This document shows, piece by piece, positions 24,079 through 35,129 of a stretch of 64,000 bases of DNA. Each line of letters starts with the position of its first letter. Positions within the stretch are counted from its first letter, which is position 1. The DNA comes from Brachypterus glaber (lineage: Eukaryota > Arthropoda > Insecta > Coleoptera > Kateretidae). Below the pieces are notes generated by a model, which was given only the letters and a program-made list of their open reading frames with translations, had not been told where the DNA came from and ran no database searches. The stretch spans positions 9,321,816-9,385,815 of the forward strand of contig OY294052.1 of the NCBI GenBank assembly GCA_958510825.1, given 5' to 3'. The position numbers and the translations under genes are program-made.

Positions 24079-24850
24079 AACATCTCTATTCCACATTTCT
24101 CTATTCCAAACATCTCTATTCCACATTTCTCTATTCCATAACATCTCTATTCCACACTACTCTACTCTGCACTACGTACTTGCTTAATATAATTTTTCCT
24201 TAGCGTAACAAAGTCGTTGCATTTATTAGTATGTAATTAGTATTTTTGATTTTTGTTAATTATTATTTTAATAATTAATATGTATTGTATTTGTTGTAAT
24301 AGATTTGTATCCTAAACATAGAAATTTAAATTTATTATCTGTTTTTGGTAAAAACTATGTTTTTTTAAGTGAGTGTCAATTTTAATTAAGTCACATCCTG
24401 TCAATTTAATTCACTAACGGTAAGTAAATAATACTTTTTAATTATAAATATTTATATTTTATGATATATTTTTTGAAAATCCTCTATAGATGTTAAGGGT
24501 AGCGGGCCAAAGGCGCGGCACTTTCCGCTACTTGCATAATGAATATATGTACCACGCGGATCCCAGATATGCTGGAAGATATGTCAAAGGATATGTCTGC
24601 GCCTTCCATTCCACAGTTAATCAATGCTCGGCAAGCATTGACAATGTTAATGACAATACTTATACAGGGTTTTTAAATTATAGAGCGCAAACACAAATTT
24701 TAACGTTTTTGTTCCGCTAAGGAAAAATTATCTTTAGATATTAGGCAAGTACGTAGTGCAGAGTAGAGTAGTGTGGAATAGAAATGTTATGGAATAAAGA
24801 AATGTGGAATAGAGATGTTTGGAATAGAGAAATGTGGAATAGAGATGTTA
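24079..24850. mobile_element. Long-terminal-inverted-repeat DNA element
   Basis: The left arm (about 24079-24205) and right arm (about 24715-24850) are inverted copies of about 130 bp. They consist of repeated CATCTCTATTCCA words followed by 'GCACTACGTACTTGC' and 'TTTTTCCTTAGCG'. Such long, internally repetitive inverted repeats suggest a Mutator-like or fold-back element. A possible 8-bp direct repeat AAAAACTA lies near both outer ends (about 24067-24074 and 24858-24865), but it is a few bases outside the matched arms and may be chance. Confidence 0.65.
24490..24720 (+). CDS. Small FLYWCH-like frame inside the long-TIR element
   Basis: The open frame of 76 codons runs from ATG at 24490 to TAA at 24718-24720. 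Its first 50 residues resemble a FLYWCH zinc finger: RRGTFRYLHNEYMYH, then GYVCAFHSTVNQCSAS, giving Y-x-Y, Y-x-C and C-x-A in the expected order. The usual final His-x-His is not visible, so the domain is partial or the resemblance is weak. FLYWCH domains occur in insect Mutator-like transposons and host transcription regulators. Directly upstream is a good intron signature: donor GTAAGT at 24420 and acceptor CTCTATAG ending at 24489, so this may be a terminal exon. It could also be chance. Confidence 0.35.
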   Translation: MLRVAGQRRGTFRYLHNEYMYHADPRYAGRYVKGYVCAFHSTVNQCSASIDNVNDNTYTGFLNYRAQTQILTFLFR

Positions 24851-25163
24851 TAATGCCAAAAACTACCCTATGGAACATTTTCCTTCACAAGTCATGAACT
24901 GTCAATATGATTTAATAATGTGTAAGTGTATTTGACAGTACGTTAAAACAAATGTTCTTTCAAGTAAATCGTGAATCTAAACTTATGCTTCAATAACCTT
25001 TACTTAGTTCCTCTTTATCGATGTGAAGAGCGAATAAGCAGACACAATGATTCCGTGGAAGTTTCCCCGCAATTCCTACAAACGCTTCAGCTCATTTCAA
25101 TGGAGCTCTCTACAACTAGAATTATGAAACAAAAGACGTCTACCCTATCTCTATCTCATTTGT

Positions 25164-25251
25164 GCTACACTTTCCAGCCAACCAAATAAATACTGTATTT
25201 GTTTTTCATACAACAAATACAGTATTTATTTGGTTGGCCGGAAAGTGTAGC
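25164..25251. repeat. Perfect-stem hairpin (fold-back)
   Basis: GCTACACTTTCC-GCCAACCAAATAAATACTGT on the left pairs with the reverse complement on the right across a short AT-rich loop, a stem of about 38 bp with one mismatch. A diverged second copy lies at 25354-25419. Confidence 0.85.
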
Positions 25252-25353
25252 AGTGAGCGGCACGAACGAACATAGCTAATGTGAATCTGTAGAATAAGAT
25301 AATTCTACTAAAATTTAGATGCGCCAGTAATTTCTTTAATATATTACTTTTCG

Positions 25354-25419
25354 CCCGGCCAAGTAAATATTGTATTTGTTCAACAAAGAACAAATACAGA
25401 ATTTGTTTGGTTGGGTGGA
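25354..25419. repeat. Diverged copy of the 25164 hairpin
   Basis: 'CCCGGCCAAGTAAATATTGT' pairs imperfectly with 'ACAGAATTTGTTTGGTTGGG', and both halves resemble the hairpin at 25164-25251. Confidence 0.7.
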
Positions 25420-25623
25420 AGTGGGAGTGTATGTCTTCTATCCTTTTTGGGTAGAACTTTTGTCCCTGTCTAATCTAACGGGAGAAATCTCCATTACCCA
25501 AAAGCCTATTTCTACTATTTTACTCGCAGCCTTTCTGTTTGTAGATTATCACGTTTATTTAACACTTTTAAAGTCTCATATTCACTGAAAATTTGTTACC
25601 TTATTAAATACTGAACGATTTTA

Positions 25624-26802
25624 TATACACGGTGTATTTGAAATGGGGTCGGAAATTTTAACAAATGATTCTACATCATAAAATATGACAAAAAGTTCCT
25701 ATAAACATATGTCTAAAAATGCGTCATAAGGGAGCTACGCCCCTTTGAAAGTGGCTAAAAAAATCGGTTTTTATTTAATAACTCAGGAACCCTTTGAGAT
25801 ATTAAAAAGGTTTTGCACGTCAACTAATCCTACCAAGGCCCGTTTTTATGTGTTATTTTCATGTCGTTATTTCAACCAGGGTTGTGCGAAACGGGGGAGG
25901 CTTATCAGTTTTTTGTCCCAAACTTTTTTCTGTGTAACTTTTTTGCAATTTTATTTTTGAAATATGATTCCTCAGGTCAAAATACAAAAAAAAAGAACTC
26001 TTGTTGTAATACTGTAGGATTAACTGTTTTCGAGAAAAATTCATTTGAAGGTGAAATTCCACGGTTCGAGGACGAAAAATTAAATACTAAAATGCTGAAA
26101 ACCAAAATTTTAATGATGCAGGGCGAATGTACATTAAAAACTAAGAAAAAAACCTCATATACAGGTACTTCCAAAAATGAATCCTAATGGAGCTATGGTC
26201 TCCTAAATATGCACCATTTTTAAAGGGCTATGGTAGCTTTAAAAGCGTTTTTTCGACCTACATGTATGGAAACTTTTTTTCTTAGTTTTTGATGTAGAAT
26301 AACATTGCATCATTAAAATTTTGGTTTTCGATATTTTAGTATTTAATTTTTCGTCCTGAACCGTGAAATTTCACCTTAAAATGAACTTTTCTCGAAAACG
26401 GTTAATCCTACAGTATTACAACAAGTGTATCTTTTTTATGTATTTTGACCTGAGGAATCATATATCAAAAATAAAATTGCAAAAAAGTTACACAGAAAAA
26501 AGTTTGGGACAAAAAACTGATAAGGCCCCCCGTTTCGCACACCTCTGGTTTAAATAAGTACGTGAAAATGACATACAAAGATGGGCCTTATTAGGATTAA
26601 TTCACGTGCAAAACCTCGTTAATATATCTCAAAGGGTTCCTGAGTTATTAAATAAAAACCGATTTTTTTAGCCAATTTCAAAGGGGCGTAGCTCCCTTAT
26701 GACGCATTTTTAGACATATGTTTATAGGGACTTTTTGTCATACTTTATCATGTAGAATCACCTGTTAAAATTTCCGATCCTATTTCAAATACACCCTGTA
26801 TA
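25624..26802. mobile_element. 1.18-kb palindromic element, family A
   Basis: The left half reads outward-in 'GTGTATTTGAAAT', 'CATATGTCTAAAAATGCGTC', 'AAAATCGGTTTTTATTTAAT', 'CTCGAAAAATTCATTTGAAG'-like words. The right half (about 26220-26802) is the reverse complement almost base for base, with its centre near 26200. A single right-hand arm is at 47258-47691. No transposase: the 64-108 codon frames come from the arms and mirror each other. Confidence 0.85.
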
Positions 26803-27099
26803 GTATACAGTACAGTATAAGGAACCATAAGCAACAAGTTATTGAATATAAGTTGTTACAGAAAAACATAACTTGGTTCTGTTATTGATAATTGAAAAAT
26901 TATTCGAGTAATAAAAGCTAGTCGCAAACGAACTTCATATACATTATACTTACGTTCTACAGCTTAAAGTTTTAAAAAATTATACTGACATTACTGAAAA
27001 TAAAAAAAGTACCTATTGTCAAAACGGAAAAATAAAAGCATTCGGGTTCCATAATATAGTCAAAAAAGTGCTAGTATACTGAGATCTTGTTACAGGAGT

Positions 27100-27285
27100 A
27101 AATACTAAACGTTTTTGCTTATATGAAAACCCACTTAAGTTTAGTCAACATTCACTGGACGTTACAATTACCAGAACAGTTCTGCCAGAACTATAACAAC
27201 GTTAAGTAGTACTACAACAACCAGTAAATGTTAACTAAACTTTCGTGGGGTTCCATATAAGCAAAAACGTTTACTACATATTCAC
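27100..27285. mobile_element. Fold-back MITE
   Basis: 'AAACGTTTTTGCTTATATG', 'AAGTTTAGTCAACATTCACTGG' (split here) on the left pair with 'CCAGTAAATGTTAACTAAAC' and 'CATATAAGCAAAAACGTTTA' on the right. The 186 bp form one imperfect hairpin and do not code. Confidence 0.75.
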
Positions 27286-27949
27286 TACGGTAAGGAACTC
27301 TCAGTCAGTGGACTATTATCCGGGAAGCCCTCATTTTTGGCATTATTTCGACTTATAACTAAGAGTTTAAAACTATGTCTTTATAATTATATAATTTATA
27401 ATTATATATGGATAATTAAACTATGTTTACCTTAAATATGAAATAAATTTATTGAGTACTTTATGCCTTAGACTTATTCAAACTTAAAAATTATTTTAAA
27501 ATTTTCGTTTAAATTTTCATTTTGTAAATAGTATATTCTCTTACGCAGTAGTTGTACCTCCCCTTCTTTTTGTTGTAGACTTACATCATTATATGAACTA
27601 TAATTTACCGTAGTAATATATATCCAATAAAGATATTTATTATTATTATAAATAAAAAGAAATTTGTGTACTTAATTCTTAGGCTATTTCTTTATTGATC
27701 TTTGGGTTTTTTAGCTTATGACATACTTTCATTTAAAAGTTCCCCGAAGTTATATTTTTTTGCACCAAATTGTAGCTTAAGGTATGCCGTTTCTTAAAAA
27801 GTGGTGGCTTATTGACGATTTTTTGGTTTCGCCAAGAAAAAAAAATAAAAAGTAAAATTATGCACAGCTGAATATTAAAAAAATGCATTTATCTTACAGT
27901 TTACTCGAAATTTATCCGTACAATGACAAACTAAAATCAAGAAAACTAA

Positions 27950-28140
27950 AAACATGATGGCGGATCTGTCAAAGTGGCACTTTTTGAACTGGAGGTCTTA
28001 GAAACTTGATATTCGGTATTTAGGGGCACAATGAAAAACAAAAATTAACAAAACCAAAAAACAAGATGGCCGACCTGTCAAAGTCATATTTTTTAAACGG
28101 AAGGTAGTAGAAACTTGAAATTTGGTATGTAGGGTGTTAT
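27950..28140. repeat. ~109-bp repeat family, second locus
   Basis: Two units, with GATGGCGGATCTGTCAAAG at 27956 and GATGGCCGACCTGTCAAAG at 28066, are homologous to the array at 4800-5230. Confidence 0.8.
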
Positions 28141-28397
28141 GTATTTGTTACGTAATGACCAGAGTTGATACTTTTATTACAATAACAGGGTCGGACAACA
28201 GGAATTTTAAATTATTTCCAAGTTTAAATTTTACTATAATAGAGGCTATATTGGACCCGTCATTTTGAATTTTTTAACTTTTAATGCCATATTCGGTTTT
28301 AGCATTCTAAAATACCTCCCCACACCAATTTTTTTCTACCTGTAGCTTAAACAGCCCAATTAATGCCATTTTTGGCTATCGCCCTGACCATAGTGTG

Positions 28398-28682
28398 TTG
28401 TAATGTTTTATGTTTATGTTTTATGTTTATGTTTGTTTTTAACCTCGTACTATTCTACTTAATTAAGCATCCCCTAAGTCCAGGACTTGTGTGGGCTAGT
28501 AGTAGAGGGAACCACCAGCTTTAATTGACTTTCGAACCAATATATCTAGGGAGTACGCCTTCGCCAAATTTCAATTATTAATTAACTGAAAAAGGCAATC
28601 GGCGCCAGTGAGGTTTGAACTCACGATCATTAGATCAGTGTCAGGCTATATCGATGCCATTGACCACTGAGCTAAATCTCCC
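28398..28682 (-). mobile_element. tRNA-derived SINE
   Basis: On the minus strand the element starts with a tRNA-like head (28682-28601) holding a Pol III box A (TAGCTCAGTGG) and box B (GAGTTCAAACC). A tRNA-unrelated body follows (about 28600-28442), then a tail of ACATAAA-type units (28441-28401). Head, body and simple-repeat tail are the layout of tRNA-type SINEs. The head is 82 nt with a poorly paired acceptor stem, so it is not a functional tRNA. A LINE would supply reverse transcriptase. Target duplications were not found with confidence. Confidence 0.75.
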
Positions 28683-30290
28683 ATTAATGTGAACATTAAT
28701 AAACCCAAATGAGTGCTTTAAGCACTAATAGTACTGAGCAGAACTTAGATAAAATTTTATTTTTATTTTACTTATACTTAGTTTTATGTTTCGCTTTTAA
28801 ATTTATACTTCGGTAAAATTTAACATGATTTGTTGTTACCATAAATTGAACATTTACATTTACTCTCTATAAATATAAAATTTAATATTTGATATGCTAT
28901 ACACTATTCAAAAATTTATCGTTTTGGGTATATTTTTTATAATATAGTAGTTTATTTTTTCACTTGACTAACGCATCTGCCAACAAAGAGTACAGAATAA
29001 TATGTCAAATAAATAAGGAACTAAACCTTGCCAAATGCTGTGTAAAAAAGAGATAAATAATACCAAATAAATATCTGGCAACATAATGCATTGCTTACAG
29101 AAACGGTGTGTTAGCCTAGATACTAACCAAAAATTATAACAATACACTAAAATTTTGATACACTATTGTTCTGTTATTATTACTGTAACAACTTGTATTT
29201 AACTCCAACTAAAGTTGCATGGAGTTCTAAATCACAACATTTTTGGTTGCCGCTACGTGATCATTACCTCAACTGAAACAAATTAAGTAGCGGCGACTAG
29301 TTACAGGAATGCTATAGTTACACAGTAATTAAGCAGATGCTACCAAAATGGGAGTAAATATAAGGGTAACAATTACAATCTTGCTACGTGTTTATTTAGT
29401 TCAGAAAGATCTCGTTACAAAACAGTTACTACGTAGCCACGTAATTGTGTAGTAGTTATTGGTTACTGCCACATGTGCATAGACATTTGTAGAAATAGTT
29501 AAGCTTTTTTTGTCGAAGGTGTGATATAAATATTAACTTATTATTTAATTTAAATATTTTTTAGTTGTGTTATGTGTTATAATGTATTTGTTGTCATTTG
29601 GGAATAAACCATTGGTCACTATTTACTTTATAGTAAAATTATGCATAATTAAATATTTTTCCAATACTGCGTATTAGTCATTAAAATAAAATGTGTCCAT
29701 ATAATTAAAACTTTTAAGTATTTTTAATGAGTAGCTATAACCGCGCAATAACTTATAATTTTAGCTAAAAAGTTATATTACTGTTTAGTAATAAATTAAG
29801 TTTTAAAAACGTAGAAGTCCTTTGTTACCTATATTATAACCAAATTGGAATGGTTACTTTAAAGTAGGATTATGGTTAATTTTTTATGACTGCTGCGCGC
29901 ATGCGCATGCGACGTATCTTTTGTAACATTTTAATAATATAACCCTGGTGGTCATTTTATTGAGTAATTGCGTAGTTAAGGCAATTTTATAATGCCTATT
30001 GAGTAAAAAAAGGATAAAAGTAATATTTTTGGTAGAATTTACTAATCTGTTACCAATAAAAATATATTAAATTGTGTTTAACACCATAAAGTTATATAAT
30101 AAGTGAGATCTACGTAATAACAGCTCATGAATGGTAGCGGTTTCAGTTATTTAGGTAAATTTTACAAAGAATGCTACTTGGCATATTTATATAACATACA
30201 AATAAATCATATTTAAATATACAAAAAGGATTCAGTATTTAATACAGTGAAGAATTCTCGGTGTTTAATAATAGTATATAATTCAATGAG
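28683..30290. other. AT-rich non-coding stretch
   Basis: No gene seen. A short alternating palindrome GCGCATGCGC lies near 29897. Confidence 0.45.
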
Positions 30291-30291
30291 T

Positions 30292-30386
30292 GTATAATAA
30301 TTGCTATTAATCAACGAGGCTGAATTGTGGGACACGAGCCGAGAGGCGAGTGATCTAATCATCCGAATGATTAATAGCTATTATAC
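30292..30386. repeat. Nested hairpin related to the 22787 hairpin
   Basis: The outer stem is GTATAATA-(ATT bulge)-GCTATTAATCA on the left against TGATTAATAGCTATTATAC on the right. The inside contains ACACGAGCCGAGAGGCGAGT, almost the loop of the hairpin at 22787-22884. Confidence 0.7.
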
Positions 30387-30389
30387 GCG

Positions 30390-31380
30390 AGTAGAATACT
30401 ATACTTTATCCACCATGTTTTAAAGTTTAAACGGTTTATTTTTACAGACCCGTGATTAATAGGCCTATTAATTACGGCCGTGGATAAAATAATTATCCTA
30501 AATTTGACACCAAATCACATCACTCCTAAATCCAGTTTATTTCGAAAGGAAGATTTTAACTATTCTTCTACTGATCTCTATCAATATGAATTGTTCTTTT
30601 TCTTCATATGCCTACACATTTAAATAATTAAATTTATATTGTTTATGTTCCACTTGGTATTAGAAATACATTTGGCTTTATTAATGTTCACATTAACACA
30701 CTAGTGCTTTTTAAAGATACTATGAAAACCGCTGTCTCGTCGTGTAAAAACTTTCATTCTCGTGTACCAAAAGCTAAAGTCGGAAACTAATTTAATGATA
30801 TATTATTTTAGATACTTGAAATTATTTTCTTTACATTAAATTCATACATTATACATAATATATGTTTATGAAAGCTTAAAGCTCATATAAAAGCGTGGGA
30901 GTAAAGCAATAAATGATATACGTAATACTTTCCAAACGAAAAGTTTACAATAAGATTATTCACACTCAAATACCTGCTTTAGACATTATAACAATAGAAA
31001 AATTTGGATTTGTTATTTTTATAAACGCCCTTTTATATTCTACCAGGCACATTTTACCTGATATATGATTTTTTTCTGAAATTTTTATAAAAGTCATGCC
31101 CGTTCTTACGAATCGCTGACTTTAAAGTACAGATATGTGTCAGGGTTTTCTTAAATTGTCTTTTACTTTTAGTATATATATTTTTATCTTCTATTCTATC
31201 TAAAGGTTTTAAGATGAAACATTTTATATTTATTAAATTCAATACGGAAAGTATCTTATATTTAATTTTATGGGTTTTATCTTGAAAAGAATTTAAATAA
31301 AATCACTTAGAAAAGCACTTTTCTTAAATTTTATTGCTTTAGTTTAAAGTAAGTTTTCTAATAACTGAAAGTACATCTTA
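30390..31380. other. AT-rich non-coding stretch
   Basis: No gene or bounded element recognised. Confidence 0.45.
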
Positions 31381-31381
31381 G

Positions 31382-31504
31382 TGCCTATTCACAGGCTCGC
31401 ATAGGAACATAAAACATAACAATGCGATGCATCGCATCGAGATGCCGTAATTGGCTAGATGTGCCGCCATGTGTTATGTTCTTATGCAAGCTTCTGGATA
31501 GGCC
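31382..31504. mobile_element. Fold-back MITE family G, copy 2
   Basis: 'AGGCTCGCATAGGAACATAA' and 'GATGCCGTAATTGGCT' match copy 1 at 19398-19538, and the ends GCCTATTC / GGATAGGC are inverted. Confidence 0.65.
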
Positions 31505-31751
31505 TTTAGATAGATTAATGATGTTATACAGGGCGGCCCAATCCTTTGTGTACCTGTGAAGAATAACAGGACATACACCACATTATTAGAATGTCCTCTG
31601 CACAAGAATGAAATCGACACTTCATATAAAAACCTGTCTTCAATATTAAAAACCCCATTTACTTCTACACTGAAAGAAATTACATTGAAAAGGTGTAAAA
31701 AATACACTCTATAAATGTGTAAATTTTACACCTTTATATAAATGTATATAA

Positions 31752-33152
31752 AAAATAAAAACTTGTATTTTTCCAGATAAATGGAAAATAGCTCGAGTCT
31801 GTCCAATTTTTAAGTCTGGGGATCCATCGCTGCTAAATAATTATCGCCCAATTTCTGTTCTTAACAATTTCGCCAAGGTTTTTGAAATTTGCATTTATAA
31901 TAAAATATATCCACTTACAAAACATTTAATATCAGAATTTCAGCATGGCTTTATGGCAAATAGATCCACTGTGACAAATTTATCCTGTTTTTCGCAATAT
32001 TTACATGAAACTCTCGATCAGTGTGGACAAGTTGACGTTATTTTGACGGACTTCGAAAAAGCATTTGATAAGATTGACCCTAGAATTGTTGTTAATAAAT
32101 TAAGTCAGTTTGGATTTTCAGAGTCAATGAAAATGTTTTTTCTTTCCTATTTGTTATTTAGAAAACAATTTGTAACTTATAATGGTTATTCATCTAAATT
32201 ATTTTTTGCTACGTCAGGGGTACCCCAGGGGTCCAATTTAGGTCCTTTGCTTTTACTTTACTTTATTAATGACATAACTAATTTTATTACTTGTTTAAAA
32301 CTCTTATTTGCGGATGATTTAAAGTTATTTTTAAAAATTTCTGATTTAGCTGATTGTTTGCTTCTTCAAGAGCAGTTGAATCAGTTGTATATTTGGTGCA
32401 AGCGCAATAACTTGTTCCTGAATATTAAAAAATGCAAAGTTATAAGTTATACAAGAAAAATGTACAACATTGATTTTAACTACTCAATAAATAATGAAAG
32501 TTTGTCCAGATATTTAGAAGTTAAAGATCTAGGGGTTATATTTGACTCAAAGTTAACCTTTAACAGTCACATTGATACAATCTGTAAAGCGGCAAATAGA
32601 ATACTTGGGTTTTTAATTAGAAATTGTCAAAAGTTTAAGACTGAGCCTTCCATTAAATCTTTGTACTTTTCTTTGGTACGTACAAAGCTTGAATATGCCT
32701 CCTTAATATGGTATCCAAAAACAGCTATTCAAAAGATCTGTATAGAAAGTGTGCAACGAAAATTTTTAAAATTTCTCAACTTCAAAGTTCGCGGCATTTA
32801 TCCACCTCGAGGTTTCGACGAGGAAGTTTTACGAAACCGATTTTCGATCGAAGCGCTTGAAAATCGAAGAACTATTACGTCTATTTCTTTTATGTATAAA
32901 ATTATTCATAATTATATTGACTGTCCACTACTTCTTGAACAAATTAAGTTTTTAGTTCCTCGTATAAATGCGCGTGAGACTGAATTATTCTCGTTGCCTA
33001 TTCCTAGAACTAACCTATTATTAAAGTCGCCAATCTATTTAATAAGCCACAACTTTAACAGTTATTGTGTTAACTGCGACTTGTTATTTGAAAAGCTTTT
33101 ACCTATTTTAAGAAAAGTAAAATTGAATTTACCTCCAATAATTTCCAACTAA
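31752..33152 (+). pseudogene. Reverse transcriptase domain of a truncated LINE ORF2
   Basis: The frame is open from 31752 to TAA at 33150-33152 (about 466 codons), starting inside the protein with FPDKWKIARVCPIFKSGD (RT motif 1 region), so the ATG at 31953 is internal. Visible motifs: NNYRPISVLNNFAKVFE, QHGFMANRSTVTNL, DFEKAFDKID (first catalytic Asp), SGVPQGSNLGPLLL (32214 on), LFADDLKLF (catalytic FADD at 32307-32318), LNIKKCKVISYTRK, and KDLGVIFDSKLTFNSHI, followed by the thumb and C-terminal region. No endonuclease or ORF1 remains. No stops interrupt the retained part, so insertion was recent or the copy is little decayed. It cannot move on its own. Confidence 0.9.
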
Positions 33153-33396
33153 GGTTTAATTTTGTATTTAAATAATATACATATACCTATATATTTTTTT
33201 GTAATTTCTCTAGTAATTTAATTAACTTTTTTTTTTAACTTTTGTAATTTAATTATTTTTTGTAATTTAATTAATCTTAATTATTTTTTTTTCTTTGTAA
33301 TTTGGTTAATTTTTGTAAATTTTCTATTATTTTTATTTATGTTTAATATTTAATTTATTTGTCCTGTAATTGGATTTATTCTGTTGGGCAATAAAG

Positions 33397-33440
<44 letters not shown>
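33397..33440. repeat. (TTA)n tail of the LINE
   Basis: About 14 TTA units directly after AATAAAGA, marking the 3' end of the retrotransposon. Confidence 0.95.
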
Positions 33441-34019
33441 ATGTACATCAACATTGATGTGACACTACGTAGGTGAGGTGATCCATACCTTCTGCAACAA
33501 TACACTCGGAGCTCAAGAAAGTGTATTTTTATAAACATACCTTTAGCAACAGTACACCCGAAGTGTAAAAATCACACTTCTGATGTACAAGCCAGTCAAT
33601 CACGTGATTCGAGAAGCCAGAATTCCTGCTTCATAGAGTCTGGTGGCTGTCGACCATTATAATTGTTTACGTTTGTAAGAGCTTACGTATAATTTTGTGT
33701 GTGCTAGATTTTTCAAAGAAATAATTGGTAAGTGTTGATTAAAAGTAAATATTTAAAAAGTGTGATTAATACAATATCCTTAAAACATACATTTTATAAT
33801 ATTTTACTTATTTAGGCGGTAACAGTGGCCTGCAAATTTTGAGTTGTTAAGACTTGTGTATGTTTTCTGTTTCTATTTTATATTGGAACTTTTTGTAGCG
33901 CTGATTACGAATATACGTTTGGACTTTTTTTCTGTTGCGTAGTTTTTCCATAAAACACTATTCATAAATAGAAAAATGGTTATTCTATTTTTACAACTTT
34001 TTTTAGCCTAAAAAAAGGA

Positions 34020-34735
34020 AAGATCCCACCCTTCTCTCTCAAAACTTCGGAACTAAAAAAAAAAGGTCCCCCACCACCCTTTCTCAAAAAAAAAAAAGTT
34101 CCATTCATAAAAAAAAGTCCCCACCCCTTTCTAAATTTCTAAATGACAAAATAAACTTTGTTTTAATATTAAAAATTTTATGCTTTTAAGTTTTAAAGCT
34201 TTTTAAAAAAAGAGGATTAATTTAAATTTTTAAATTCTATTTATAAAATTACACCTTCTGGTTAAGTTATTTATATTTTTTCGAGGTTTGAGAATCCTTA
34301 CTTTTATATTTCTTAATCTATGAAGTTTAAAACTTTTTTCACAAGATTAAAAATTTATAATTTTATTATTTTTAACCCATAAAATATGGTATAAGTTTTA
34401 TATTTTGAATCCACGAAATATGCAAGTTTTTTTAAAATCCCAACTTTTATATTTTTAATACATGAAATTTACCACTTTTTTCCCAAAATTAAAAATGTAT
34501 TATTTTATTAAGTTTATCCCATTAAAAAAATATGCAACTTTTATATTTTTAATCCATGAAATATACAAATTTTTTTATTCTAAGGTTTAAAAATCCCAAC
34601 TTTTATATTTATAAGCCATAAAATTTAAAACGTTTTTTCCCAAAATTAAAAATTTATTATTTTTTTTTTTAACCCATGAAATATGCAACTTTTATGTTTT
34701 TAATCCATGGAATATGCAACTTTTTTGATTTCAAG
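34020..34735. repeat. Degenerate AT-rich tandem repeats
   Basis: Words such as 'CAACTTTTATATTTTTAAT', 'CCATGAAATATGCAACTTTT' and 'CCCAAAATTAAAAATTTATT' recur at irregular intervals of about 60-120 bp. No coding capacity. Confidence 0.7.
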
Positions 34736-34765
34736 ATAGGTGGGGGGAGCCCCCCCCATAGCTAT

Positions 34766-34876
34766 GGCCTTGAATGCGGTACCGTGATTGGCTTAAAAGA
34801 TACATGGCGGCACTTCAAGCCAATCACGGCATCGCATTCTTATGTACTATGTTGTTATGCGAGCCTGTGGATATGC
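34766..34876. mobile_element. Fold-back MITE family G, copy 3 (left-truncated)
   Basis: 'CGTGATTGGCTT' pairs with 'AAGCCAATCACGG', and the right half 'GCATCGCATTCTTATGTA' and 'GCGAGCCTGTGGATATGCC' matches copy 1. The outer left arm is missing. Confidence 0.7.
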
Positions 34877-35031
34877 CCTCAGATCAGCTTACTTCATATA
34901 CCTACATAGGGATCACACTTTTTTAATAAAAGATTTCTCTTAAAAAAAAAGCTCTCAAACCTCTACCCCGGATTGCAACGATAAGAAAATTGACCCTGAC
35001 TGATATGGTTTAACAGAGGCAAAAAAAAAGG

Positions 35032-35105
35032 AAGAAGAAGAAGAAGAAGAAGAAGAAGAAGAAGAAGAAGAAGAAGAAGAAGAAGAAGAAGAAGAAGAAG
35101 AAGAA
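35032..35105. repeat. (GAA)n microsatellite
   Basis: About 24 perfect GAA units. Confidence 0.98.
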
Positions 35106-35129
35106 TCCCTTCCCCTCAACTTACCATAT

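Larger units (their letters stand above)
31752..33440 (+). mobile_element. 5'-truncated LINE, Jockey-superfamily-like
   Basis: The element keeps only the reverse transcriptase part of ORF2, a short AT-rich 3' UTR (33153-33396), 'GGGCAATAAAG' and a (TTA)n tail (33397-33439). Truncation by incomplete reverse transcription is usual for LINEs. TAAATGTA occurs just left of the insertion (about 31739) and just after the tail (about 33438), a candidate target duplication. Confidence 0.85.

Noticed and set aside
31953..31955. ATG as the true start of a 399-residue protein
   Set aside because: Conserved reverse transcriptase residues continue in frame upstream to about 31770, so this ATG is internal to a truncated ORF2.
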